Assembly (NCBI GenBank): GCA_020056715.1
Contig: JAGVHG010000105.1
Span: forward strand, 1 to 45,803
Direction of reading: 5' to 3'
Length of the DNA stretch: 45,803 bases
DNA from: Phycisphaerae bacterium
GTDB taxonomy: Bacteria > Planctomycetota > Phycisphaerae > UBA1845
This document shows, one piece after another, positions 1-7,724 of the stretch. The notes beneath the pieces were generated by a model, which had not been told where the DNA came from, made no database searches, and saw only the letters and a list, made by a program, of their open reading frames with translations. How positions within the stretch are numbered: the stretch's first letter is position 1; every line of letters starts with the position of its first letter. The translations under genes were made by a program, and so were the position numbers.

Positions 1-3000
1 CCACCTCCCACTCCCGCGTCCTGGAACTCAAGGAAGGTTCCGGGCTTACCGACCCAGCGGGCACACCCGTTCGCCTCGCCCACGGCCGTGCAGGCGACCA
101 TGCTGGAACACCTGCCAGGCACCACCGGCAGCGGAGGACAGTCGGCATCTGCGTCGCAGTGGTGCCCCACAAGGGTGCCGCCGTTGCACACGCCGTTAAG
201 CCTCGTGTCGTAGGTCGTAAAGTTCGACGGCGGTTGCGCCGGCAGGTTGGCCGGTCTCGGGTGCTGTAGATCGACCATCGTAATCTTGATGGCCTCCGGC
301 TTGGACGGCCCCGCCGGCCCCGTCACCGTGAACCTCAGGGATCGGGTGGTCGCCAATGGGTTGTTGTTCGGCGTCGGCGGCCACAACGTTGGATTCGTAC
401 CCGGATCCCAAACGATGGTGTTCGGCGGAGCAGTGGTCAGCACGAAGGCCATGTCCCACGAGCCTTCGAAGTTCTCGATCGGAGTGCCCGAGACGAAAAC
501 CGGGTTCGGCGGCAGGCCAATCCGCGGATTCGTCGGCTCGGTGATCCGAACGGAATCGTCGTTCCAACTCGGCTGCCGCGTCTTCCAACCCCACGCGTAG
601 ATGGGCGTGAACGGCGGGCAGCAGACCGCCGGCGGATTGTGCGCCAACAGACAGTTGAGGGCATCCACGTCCTGCTGATTGAGCTGTCCGTCGCAGAAGA
701 CGTCCGCTCGCGAGCAATCGCCCGGCAGACCCCCGATGCAGTCGAGCAGGCGGTCCATGTCCTGGCCGTCGACTATTCCATCGCCGTTGACGTCGCCGTC
801 ACACGGGCACGGGATGTCGTCGTACATGGCCGAAATGCTGATCCAGTAGATCGCATCCACGGGACCTTGATGGAACCACTCCTCCGGCGGGATCGTGAAA
901 TCGTACCGGAAGCATCCGTCCGGCTCGGTGAAGTTGTGCTCCGGATGGAAATCGCAAGCCACGGGCCGTTCATTCAACGCGGACCGCGGCACGATCCACT
1001 CCCAGAACATCACGCCCGGATGGCTGAACGGCGGATCGCCCGTCGCCGGCACGTCCGTCCACAAACCGATGTGGAACCTACGCGGCGTCAGATACGGCGG
1101 AGCAGGCGGCTCGGTGCCGCTCCAACCGAAGTAAGAACCCCACCAGTGGATGTCCGTGATCGGTTGCTCCGTTGCGCAGAGCCAATCGTCGGCCACGATC
1201 TGCCACAGGCCGTGCACCGAGATATCATCCCACCCGTAGAAGCACTCGGGATGAGGGGATGCCGGGTTAAACGTCGGCGGCTGGGCCCACTTCAGCGGGC
1301 TGCACACCACGGACGGGTTCATGCACGTCCTTCCCGGTCCCTGCGGATCGCCCCCCAAGGCCACGCACTCGTTGTACCCCACTTCAACGCACGTGCCATT
1401 CCGCAGACAGCACGCTTGTGTCACCCCCGGCGGCATTGGCACATGAACGCGATACCCCGATCCGTTCGCTTCAGCGGGATGGTTGGCCGAGCGATCGACG
1501 ATATCGGTATACGGATCGGAAGTATTGGAGATCGTGGTGGTCCAGTCACCCCAGGTGCTTGGGTTGGAGTTGTCGAACTGGAACCGCGTCTTAACGAAGA
1601 ACGCGTGCGAGCAGCCCGTGTCGGTATCCCACCATGAAGCCCACCATTCTGTACCGACCTGATGGACGAGAAACGCCCAGGAATCTGCCGGCCACGGGTA
1701 GGGGCTGATGCTCCAATTGGTGTAGTTACCCGGATTCGTGTCGTAGACGCGGACGTGGAAGTCGCAACGTCCAAACCCGCCCGGCGTCACATCATACCAG
1801 TAGGTAGACGGATGGGACGGGTTGTTGTCGCCCTGCGGCTCACAGACGACTTTATCCAGAGTCACGCATTCGCAGGAGTAATCTACGATGTTCGGGTCGT
1901 TCGGGTCGATCTTGATGCGCTGGGTGCAGACCTGCGTGCCCGGGCAGCCGCCTACGCAGGTGGGATCCTGAGTAGACTCGCGTGTTACATGGCACGCACC
2001 GGGGTCCATACATTCGCACAGGATGACCTCCCACTCCGGCGCGCCGGTCGGCTGCGCAAGAGCGTGAACAACCTCCACGATCACGTAGCCGGTCGAAACT
2101 CCGTAGGCGTCTAGCAACTCGACTCCCGCCCATTCCGGCGGCGTCTTGAAGCGGCCGATCTGTGGGGTGGCCGTGTCATACCGCTTCAGCGGGATCGGCG
2201 GATCGTTGTACAGTCCGTAAGCTCCAACATCAGGAATATCAATCTCCACGAAGAGGTCGAAGAAGCTGTCGGCCGGGTAGTCGGTTACCCCGCTGACCGC
2301 TCCGACAACCGTGCCGGAGCTTGTCCGTGTCGGGCTTTCGCGGATCATTATCGCAGCCCCGCCGCCACCGCCGCCAACGGCCATCAGCTCCATCTCGATG
2401 ATCACCGTGGCCACGGTACGATTATCTCCCGTGTCCACGGGACTCTCGCGGATGACTCGCGTCAGGTTGGGCGGCGACTCCCTGATGTAGTAGTACTCGA
2501 TGATCGAGGGGGGCGGGGTCTGGATAGCGACATAGCCGGTCGTCCCCGTCAACACATCCGTGCCCGCGTCGGGGAAGAACCCCAGCGCAGGCGGGTCGGG
2601 CGGCGGAAGATCGTGAACAACCTCCACGATCACGTACCCGGTCGGGTCTCCGTTGACGTCCAGCAACTCGACTCCCGCCCATTCCGGCCGCGTCTTGAAA
2701 CTGCCGCTCATTATCTTGCCCCAGGAGGCTTTGTCATACTCCTTCAGCGGGATCGGCGCACCGTTGTACAGCCCGTAAACTCCAAGATCGGGAATATCAA
2801 TCTCCACGAAGAGGTCGAAGAAGCTGTCGGCCGGGTAGTCGGTCGTACCACTGACCGCTCCGACGACCGTGCCGGAGCTTGTCCGTGTCGGGCTTTCGCG
2901 GATCATTATCGCAGCCCCGCCGCCGCCCCCGCCGCCGGCAACCAACTCCATCTCGATTATCTCTGTCCTGATCTCGCGATGCACGTCAAATTCAACCGGG

Positions 3001-4880
3001 GACTCGCGGATGACTCGGGTGATGTTGGGCGGCGACTCCCTGATGGGGTATGAGGTCATCAGGCCCGACGGGTCGCGGATGGTCACGTAGCCGGTCGTCC
3101 CCGTCAACACATCCGCGCCCGCCGCCGGGAAGAACGGCGGCGGAGGAACGTTGTGCCGGATCACCTTTGGCAGACACTCGACCGTCGGATCGGTGCTCTG
3201 GCAATCCCTCGATTGCAGAGCGGCGCACTCCGCAGTAGCGGGCAACGGACAGACGACAGGCGGTGGTGGGGCGCAGGCGCATGTCATCGCCGGGTATGGC
3301 GGCAGCATCGTTGAGGTGTCGACCGAAATCATTCCCGTTGGCCTGCCGTCGAAGTGCAGTTGGCATATGTCTATGATGGGACCGGTACATATCCCCGGAC
3401 ACGACACCGTATAGCCTATGGTGGCATTGGGCACGATGTTGACCGGTCCACAACCCGTACCGCTGAAGCAATCGCACAGCAGGATGATTGGCAGCCCGGT
3501 GAGGGGATCGATGGTGACTTCCCGCGGAAGGCAAGTTTCGTTAATCGTACTCGTCTGGCAATCTATCGACTGCAGGGCGGCGCACCACGGATTAAGCGTG
3601 GGCAGCGGACAGAACGGAGCGATGGGCTCGCCGGTGATCACGAACGCCAGGTCCAGCGATGTGCGAACGCACTCATGGTTGATCGTCCCGCCCGGAATGA
3701 TGAAGTTGGTGCCCATCACATCGATGGACACCCACTCAGGGTTATAGGAGATGATGTGCGGCGGTACCTCGATGTACACACCGCTCGGCGGAATAGTGCC
3801 TTGCCAGAGGATTTGTCGCTGTATGTACTGGGCTTCGTCGGTCGGCGGGATAGGCGGGCGCCGCGGTTCGCCGGGAGGGTTGCCTAACTGCGACCACGCG
3901 GGCGTCGACCAGTTGATCGCGAAAATAAGATTCGCCGCCTGCATCGGGTTCATGGGTTGAACGACAAAGGCGGGAATATTCGACACCTTGGTGTGGGCGG
4001 TCGTAAAAGGATTGTCGTAGAACCAAATGTTCCACCACCCTGTATCCTGGTAGAAATACCACCCATTACCGTAGTAGTTGGTGCCGCCGCCTCCGGCGAA
4101 GTGCCCAGTAGGATCGATGGCCACGTTGAACAGGTTCGTCCGTGGCGGCTCGTACATTTCGACCCAGTTGAGACCGCCCCACAGCGACCACACGGCGTCG
4201 TCGTTGAAGTGATCTCGCGAAGACTTCCATCCCCACTGTGTGGTGCTGGGGCCCGCCGCGAGCACGGCCGAAATGTTCAGCCAGTAGATCGTGCCCTCCA
4301 CCTGTATGAAGGGATCGGGAACCAGCGTATCCAGGTTCTTTATGTTGTACTGGAAGTACGCCCCATGGTCGTTCGGCACGACCAGCCCCGTCGCCGGATC
4401 GTACCAGGCCTCAAGCGACGGCGGATCGATGGAAACCACCCCAAACTGGCTGATTTCCCAGTCCCGCAAGGTCGGTCCGGGTCTGCTGTACAGAATCCCG
4501 CCCGTTCCCGCGGGGATGTCCGCGTGGATGCTGATCACGAAATAGAGGATCTCCCCTACGTCCCCGATGCCGTCGCCGGTCATGTCCCGCCACGACCCCC
4601 AGAAATGAATGTCGGTGATCAGCCCAGTCTGAGAGCACCTCCAGTCATCCGCGAGCACATTCGGCTGCGTGGCATTAACGTCCCATCCTTCCTCGTCGGG
4701 AAGCTGGGGGAAGTGCATTTTGTGTCCGTCGGAGGGGATCCAGTCGCCCCGGGCCGCTGGGCTCGAAAGCAACAAGGATAATCCAACCCCGGCGAGAATC
4801 ATCCACAGGATTCTGTGCTCCGTCAGGTATTGGTGTCGTGGATTGAACACAAGCTGCCGCGTTGTCGTTGGAATGTTCAT
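1..4880 (-). CDS. Giant secreted Cys-rich protein with dockerin-like EF-hand motif (3' end outside window)
   Basis: An uninterrupted frame runs from ATG at 4880 to the window edge (1626 codons, no stop), with a near-perfect Shine-Dalgarno site just upstream. A basic N-terminus and hydrophobic stretch (about residues 25-42) followed by SPAARG-DW look like a signal peptide. Two copies of a module with the pattern ADDWxC...TDIHxWGS lie near residues 70-210 and 1220-1330; the second continues FHIGLWTDVPA. Residues about 583-940 are a tandem duplication of a 185-residue unit rich in the word IRESP. A short Cys unit CPLP...CAALQSxDCQ occurs twice (about 440-475 and 550-577). ACCLRNGTC...C...C near 1170-1210 resembles Cys motifs common in planctomycete secreted proteins. 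DVNGDGIVDGQDMDRLLDC near 1361 is a dockerin/EF-hand-like calcium loop, followed by a second, weaker one. Inferred role: large extracellular or cell-surface protein; no enzymatic motif was seen. Confidence 0.85.
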   Translation of the reverse strand, partial: MNIPTTTRQLVFNPRHQYLTEHRILWMILAGVGLSLLLSSPAARGDWIPSDGHKMHFPQLPDEEGWDVNATQPNVLADDWRCSQTGLITDIHFWGSWRDMTGDGIGDVGEILYFVISIHADIPAGTGGILYSRPGPTLRDWEISQFGVVSIDPPSLEAWYDPATGLVVPNDHGAYFQYNIKNLDTLVPDPFIQVEGTIYWLNISAVLAAGPSTTQWGWKSSRDHFNDDAVWSLWGGLNWVEMYEPPRTNLFNVAIDPTGHFAGGGGTNYYGNGWYFYQDTGWWNIWFYDNPFTTAHTKVSNIPAFVVQPMNPMQAANLIFAINWSTPAWSQLGNPPGEPRRPPIPPTDEAQYIQRQILWQGTIPPSGVYIEVPPHIISYNPEWVSIDVMGTNFIIPGGTINHECVRTSLDLAFVITGEPIAPFCPLPTLNPWCAALQSIDCQTSTINETCLPREVTIDPLTGLPIILLCDCFSGTGCGPVNIVPNATIGYTVSCPGICTGPIIDICQLHFDGRPTGMISVDTSTMLPPYPAMTCACAPPPPVVCPLPATAECAALQSRDCQSTDPTVECLPKVIRHNVPPPPFFPAAGADVLTGTTGYVTIRDPSGLMTSYPIRESPPNITRVIRESPVEFDVHREIRTEIIEMELVAGGGGGGGAAIMIRESPTRTSSGTVVGAVSGTTDYPADSFFDLFVEIDIPDLGVYGLYNGAPIPLKEYDKASWGKIMSGSFKTRPEWAGVELLDVNGDPTGYVIVEVVHDLPPPDPPALGFFPDAGTDVLTGTTGYVAIQTPPPSIIEYYYIRESPPNLTRVIRESPVDTGDNRTVATVIIEMELMAVGGGGGGAAIMIRESPTRTSSGTVVGAVSGVTDYPADSFFDLFVEIDIPDVGAYGLYNDPPIPLKRYDTATPQIGRFKTPPEWAGVELLDAYGVSTGYVIVEVVHALAQPTGAPEWEVILCECMDPGACHVTRESTQDPTCVGGCPGTQVCTQRIKIDPNDPNIVDYSCECVTLDKVVCEPQGDNNPSHPSTYWYDVTPGGFGRCDFHVRVYDTNPGNYTNWSISPYPWPADSWAFLVHQVGTEWWASWWDTDTGCSHAFFVKTRFQFDNSNPSTWGDWTTTISNTSDPYTDIVDRSANHPAEANGSGYRVHVPMPPGVTQACCLRNGTCVEVGYNECVALGGDPQGPGRTCMNPSVVCSPLKWAQPPTFNPASPHPECFYGWDDISVHGLWQIVADDWLCATEQPITDIHWWGSYFGWSGTEPPAPPYLTPRRFHIGLWTDVPATGDPPFSHPGVMFWEWIVPRSALNERPVACDFHPEHNFTEPDGCFRYDFTIPPEEWFHQGPVDAIYWISISAMYDDIPCPCDGDVNGDGIVDGQDMDRLLDCIGGLPGDCSRADVFCDGQLNQQDVDALNCLLAHNPPAVCCPPFTPIYAWGWKTRQPSWNDDSVRITEPTNPRIGLPPNPVFVSGTPIENFEGSWDMAFVLTTAPPNTIVWDPGTNPTLWPPTPNNNPLATTRSLRFTVTGPAGPSKPEAIKITMVDLQHPRPANLPAQPPSNFTTYDTRLNGVCNGGTLVGHHCDADADCPPLPVVPGRCSSMVACTAVGEANGCARWVGKPGTFLEFQDAGVGG

Positions 4881-4884
4881 CACT

Positions 4885-4892
4885 ACCTCCTT
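4885..4892 (-). promoter_or_regulatory. Strong Shine-Dalgarno site of the giant gene
   Basis: AAGGAGGT lies four bases upstream of the ATG at 4880. It is the best ribosome-binding site in the window and fixes the start of the giant gene. Confidence 0.8.
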
Positions 4893-5389
4893 AGAAATGC
4901 TATCCCTACCGTAGTCCTGCGATCGTCTTCCCCCGCACGTGCCTACCACGCGGAAGGGACGAACGTTTCTTGGAACATCGTTACGCTTTTCGTGAAGTGT
5001 CGCCGTCTTGTCCGTCCTGCCGCACCCCACCGTATCCGCCTCCTTTTGTCGAAAGCCGATGGCGTAGATGGTTACGTTAATGTACTAAAGTGCATGCATA
5101 GTACCCCGTGGGCGTCCGCTGGCAAGCGATTTCCAGTATTTTTTTGCGATTTTTTCGTGCGGGGAAGTACCACTGAACGGGACGGACTTCAGCCTTCGTT
5201 GATGAGTGTGACCGACACTTTATGCCCAAGTGCCTTGCAGGCCGTCGTCGGTCTTACCGCCCCGGCTGATGGTGGTCGGGTAAGAAGGTTCCCTTGCCTC
5301 GCCTTGGTCAACGCGCGTAGCGCGCGGACTGGGATCCGGAATGATCCACGTGATGCGGCGGGCGTCGAATCAAGTACACAGGGAACGGT
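4893..5389. other. Intergenic region with operator-like inverted repeat
   Basis: No convincing gene. GTACTA (5082-5087) and TAGTAC (5099-5104) form an inverted repeat around the palindrome TGCATGCA, about 200 bp upstream of the giant gene. The overlapping 12-mer CGTTAATGTACT (5075-5086) recurs at 6473-6484 on the other side of the marR gene. A GC hairpin CGCGC-GTA-GCGCG near 5313 lies downstream of marR but has no T-run. Confidence 0.4.
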
Positions 5390-6139
5390 CTACGGGACGG
5401 GTTTTCTCCGGCGGGTCTTGCGCGATTCGCGGGACTGACTGCCCGAGGGCTTTGCCGCGTGCTGCAAATACATGCACTCAGCATCACCACCTGTCATCAC
5501 ACACGTCCCGTCGGCGTGAGCCTCGCATTGAAGGCAAAAATGATCAAACACTTGCTCAGCCTTCGCTAAGGCGGCCGTAATCTCGTGTAGAGTATCCGCC
5601 CACCGAAAAGCGCTCTCCTTTCGTGCGGGCCGTAGGGCGACGCGGAGTCGCTGTCGCTGCTCCTTTTGGACGGCGCGAGCAGTCATTCGTCCTCGTGGGG
5701 TCAGTTTCAGCAGAACCTCACGCTGGTCGTGTTTCGCACGTTGACGGACCACCAATCCGTCGTGTTCCATCGTGTCAATCATTTGACTGACCCTTGGTTT
5801 GCTGACCCCAAGGAAACGGGCCAACTGACTGGCTGTGTGACTATCGCGATGACTCAGCAGCCGAAGAACTTGCACACTTGATATGCCCAAGTGCCGACCG
5901 ACACCGGCCCGAACGGCGCGGATTTCCAGCACTTCTTCGACGGTCCGGGCAAGCACCAGTAAGCCCTTGAGCAACCGATCTACCGCTTCGTCGGCTGGTG
6001 CGCGACCGGCTGGTGCGAGATTCCCATCTCGCACCCCACGCGCCGGAAACCCTTTCTCGCTGCGTGAAAGGGATTGGAGTCCCCCCGTTTTGCGTGCGAG
6101 ATGGGATTCTCGCACGAGTGTCGATCGGGAACGCAACAT
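5390..6139 (-). CDS. MarR-family transcriptional regulator with C-terminal Cys cluster
   Basis: 249 residues from ATG 6139. The frame extends upstream to a GTG at 6166, but GAAAGGAG at 6147-6154 with a 7-base spacer selects 6139. Residues about 50-195 are a winged-helix MarR core: ISSVQVLRLLSHRD, then SQLARFLGVSKPRVSQMIDTMEHDGLVVR (recognition helix and wing), then DQREVLLKLTPRG. Two oddities stand out. The first 45 residues are largely encoded by two in-frame palindromic repeats (peptides LVRESHLA and VRDGNLAP). After the core comes a Cys cluster (C202, C205, C213, C222), suggesting a metal or redox sensor, although no sensor family is recognised. The C-terminus is a basic, serine-rich tail. 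MarR proteins usually repress divergent or neighbouring genes; the target here is unknown. Confidence 0.85.
   Translation of the reverse strand: MLRSRSTLVRESHLARKTGGLQSLSRSEKGFPARGVRDGNLAPAGRAPADEAVDRLLKGLLVLARTVEEVLEIRAVRAGVGRHLGISSVQVLRLLSHRDSHTASQLARFLGVSKPRVSQMIDTMEHDGLVVRQRAKHDQREVLLKLTPRGRMTARAVQKEQRQRLRVALRPARKESAFRWADTLHEITAALAKAEQVFDHFCLQCEAHADGTCVMTGGDAECMYLQHAAKPSGSQSRESRKTRRRKPVP
6012..6035. repeat. In-frame palindromic element, copy 1 (marR)
   Basis: Arms GGTGCGAGAT and ATCTCGCACC around a 4-base centre. Lies within marR codons about 35-43 and is read on the minus strand as VRDGNLAP. Confidence 0.9.
6093..6116. repeat. In-frame palindromic element, copy 2 (marR)
   Basis: Arms CGTGCGAGA and TCTCGCACG around TGGGAT. 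Covers marR codons about 8-16, read as LVRESHLA. The 56 bp between this copy and copy 1 contain a further hairpin (CCCTTTC / GAAAGGG), so the pair may be one composite insertion. Confidence 0.85.
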
Positions 6140-6620
6140 GACCTTACTCCTTTCGATTCTAGGCACCTGATCGCCAGCCCACGATGGGCAGGCACTGTCA
6201 TTCGTCGTCCCGACGTAACAACAAAGGGAGGTTCATTCCGCTGCCGGCCACTCCTTCTGAGCAATCGAAGCCTGCTTGAGAACCCGTTTCAGGAGTTCGA
6301 CGCCGATGTCGCCCGGGGGGGGTTAGGAATCGTCAGCACAAGATCGCATCGAACCATGTAAGGATGTTTACCTCGCCTGATAGGGACTGTCAATACCGAG
6401 CCGTCTCAGTCGCCTGACGAACACCTTCCGACAGCTCCACGACTCGCTCGTAAGTTGCTCTTGCGAGCGTTGCGTTAATGTACTCAACGATCATTTTTTA
6501 CTTCCCTCGACATCGTGGCGGACCGCTCGTACGGGCATGAATTGTAGCAAACCAGAACGGATTCGCAAGTAACATCCTGATTGGCTGCCGGACACGGGCC
6601 GGGATTCGAACGAAGCGATC
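6140..6620. other. Intergenic region upstream of marR
   Basis: No gene seen. It holds a candidate promoter (6365-6393), an imperfect hairpin with 9 of 10 arm bases paired (6445-6469, CGCTCGTAAG / CTTGCGAGCG) and the 12-mer CGTTAATGTACT (6473-6484) shared with the region downstream of marR. The hairpin has no T-run, so it is not a clear terminator for the ompA-like gene. Confidence 0.4.
6365..6393 (-). promoter_or_regulatory. Candidate sigma70-type promoter for marR
   Basis: On the minus strand, TTGACA (6388-6393) is followed after exactly 17 bases by TAAACA (6365-6370). It points toward marR, leaving a leader of about 220 bases. Confidence 0.4.
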
Positions 6621-7298
6621 TTATTTCGTCCGCCCCGTGCGGGATTGGGCGTCGATGGCGAATATTTCGACGCGGCGGTTGGACAAGCGATTCGGCTCAG
6701 TATTGTTCGACACGCGGGGTCGGTACTCGCCGCAGCCCGCGGCGACCAGGCGCTCGCCGCCCACGCCGTGCTCTCGAAGGTAGCGCACCACGGCCAGCCC
6801 ACGCTCGGTGCTGAGTTGCCAGTTGTCGGCCCAACCGCTCTTTTTGATGGGGCGGTCATCGGTATGGCCGAAGACCATGATGTCCTTGCCCCCGTACTCG
6901 CCTTCGAGCGTGCTGACGATGGCATCGAGGGTCTTGCGGGCCTCGTCGCGTAGAGTCACTTTGCCCGGGGCGAAGAGGATGTTTTCCTCGATGGCGATCA
7001 TGCCGCCGCCGGGGACGGCGGTCCAACCGGCAGGCGCGGTCTGCGGCTCGGGCCTACCCGCCAGTTCAGCGCGAAGCGAATCGACATCGCGAATCGCACC
7101 GGCAAGGCGCTGATCGAGCGCGGCGCGGTCACGCTGGGCGGCGTCGAGGTCGCCGCGGGTCTTGTTGAGCTGCGCCGCCAGATTGCGGTTGCGGTCCTCC
7201 AGCGAAGCCATGTCCTGCTTCGCATTGGTGGCGCAACCCGAGGCGACGGCCGCCAAAAGCCAGACCGGCACGGTTCGTAGGATCATCGACTTGCTCAT
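6621..7298 (-). CDS. OmpA/Pal-like peptidoglycan-associated lipoprotein
   Basis: 225 residues from ATG 7298, chosen over an upstream in-frame start at 7331 because AAAGGAG (7305-7311) precedes it by six bases. The signal ends in a lipobox ASGC with lipidated C22. Residues about 30-80 are a heptad-rich coiled coil (SLEDRNRNLAAQLNKTRGD, then more). Residues about 100-215 form an OmpA C-terminal domain: VFGHTDDRPIKK, LSTERGLAVVRYLREHGV, and a closing NRLSNRRVEIFAI. The domain binds the diaminopimelate of peptidoglycan, and the lipid anchors it to the outer membrane. The coiled-coil/OmpA layout also matches MotB-like or Pal-like envelope spacers, and no proton-channel helix of MotB is present. 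Encoded next to a small membrane protein and the prepilin peptidase. Confidence 0.88.
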   Translation of the reverse strand: MSKSMILRTVPVWLLAAVASGCATNAKQDMASLEDRNRNLAAQLNKTRGDLDAAQRDRAALDQRLAGAIRDVDSLRAELAGRPEPQTAPAGWTAVPGGGMIAIEENILFAPGKVTLRDEARKTLDAIVSTLEGEYGGKDIMVFGHTDDRPIKKSGWADNWQLSTERGLAVVRYLREHGVGGERLVAAGCGEYRPRVSNNTEPNRLSNRRVEIFAIDAQSRTGRTK

Positions 7299-7337
7299 CT
7301 GCTGCTCCTTTACGCTTGGGACGGCGTTCAACGCCGT

Positions 7338-7724
7338 CTACTCTTTCTTCCCCGATTCGCCGTCGCTCGCGGCGGCATGTTTCAATTTTTCTTCGATGCG
7401 CCGCTCGCGCTCCTCAAGCTCGGCGGCGCGACTTTCCTGCAACTTCGTGGCTTCCTCGATTGCCTTCTGTCGGGCGACCTCACGAAGGTCGCGCCACAGT
7501 CCGCGGGCAAACCACACGATGCGCCACGCGGTCAGCGTGCCCAACGCGGTGGAAAGCATCAGCCAGACCACGTTGACTTTATTGGACTCGTCGGTAAGGC
7601 CGAAAAACCAGACCTCGACGGAGTTCGCTCGATTCTCGAACAGCACCAGGCCGACCGCGCCGACGACCAACGCCACGGCGATCGTACGAAGATAGACAGT
7701 GAGACGCTTGATTGCAAGAGTCAT
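7338..7724 (-). CDS. LapA-domain-like small inner-membrane protein
   Basis: 128 residues. The ATG at 7724 overlaps the TGA of the upstream prepilin peptidase gene (ATGA), which indicates translational coupling and decides the start over a longer open frame to 7808. Two hydrophobic segments (about residues 11-31, TIAVALVVGAVGLVLF, and 48-68, VVWLMLSTALGTLTAWRIVW) form a helical hairpin. A charged coiled coil follows (QKAIEEATKLQES and AELEERERRIEEKLK). This is the LapA_dom (DUF1049) layout known from lipopolysaccharide-assembly protein A, but sequence identity cannot be judged by eye. Likely an inner-membrane protein with its coiled coil in the cytoplasm. Confidence 0.6.
   Translation of the reverse strand: MTLAIKRLTVYLRTIAVALVVGAVGLVLFENRANSVEVWFFGLTDESNKVNVVWLMLSTALGTLTAWRIVWFARGLWRDLREVARQKAIEEATKLQESRAAELEERERRIEEKLKHAAASDGESGKKE

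Noticed and set aside
639-1637. 332-codon plus-strand open frame
   Set aside because: Shadow of the giant minus-strand gene, whose frame is open over the whole 4880 bases and shows signal peptide, Cys and EF-hand motifs. The plus frame is arginine-rich and has no motif.
3957-4781. 274-codon plus-strand open frame
   Set aside because: Also antisense to the giant gene; no ribosome-binding site or recognisable domain.
5313-5328. Terminator for marR (CGCGC-GTA-GCGCG)
   Set aside because: The hairpin has no T-run on the proper strand; left as an unexplained palindrome.
6598-6615. tRNA-like T-loop (GGGATTCGAAC)
   Set aside because: The flanking bases do not pair as a T-stem and no acceptor or anticodon arm can be built.
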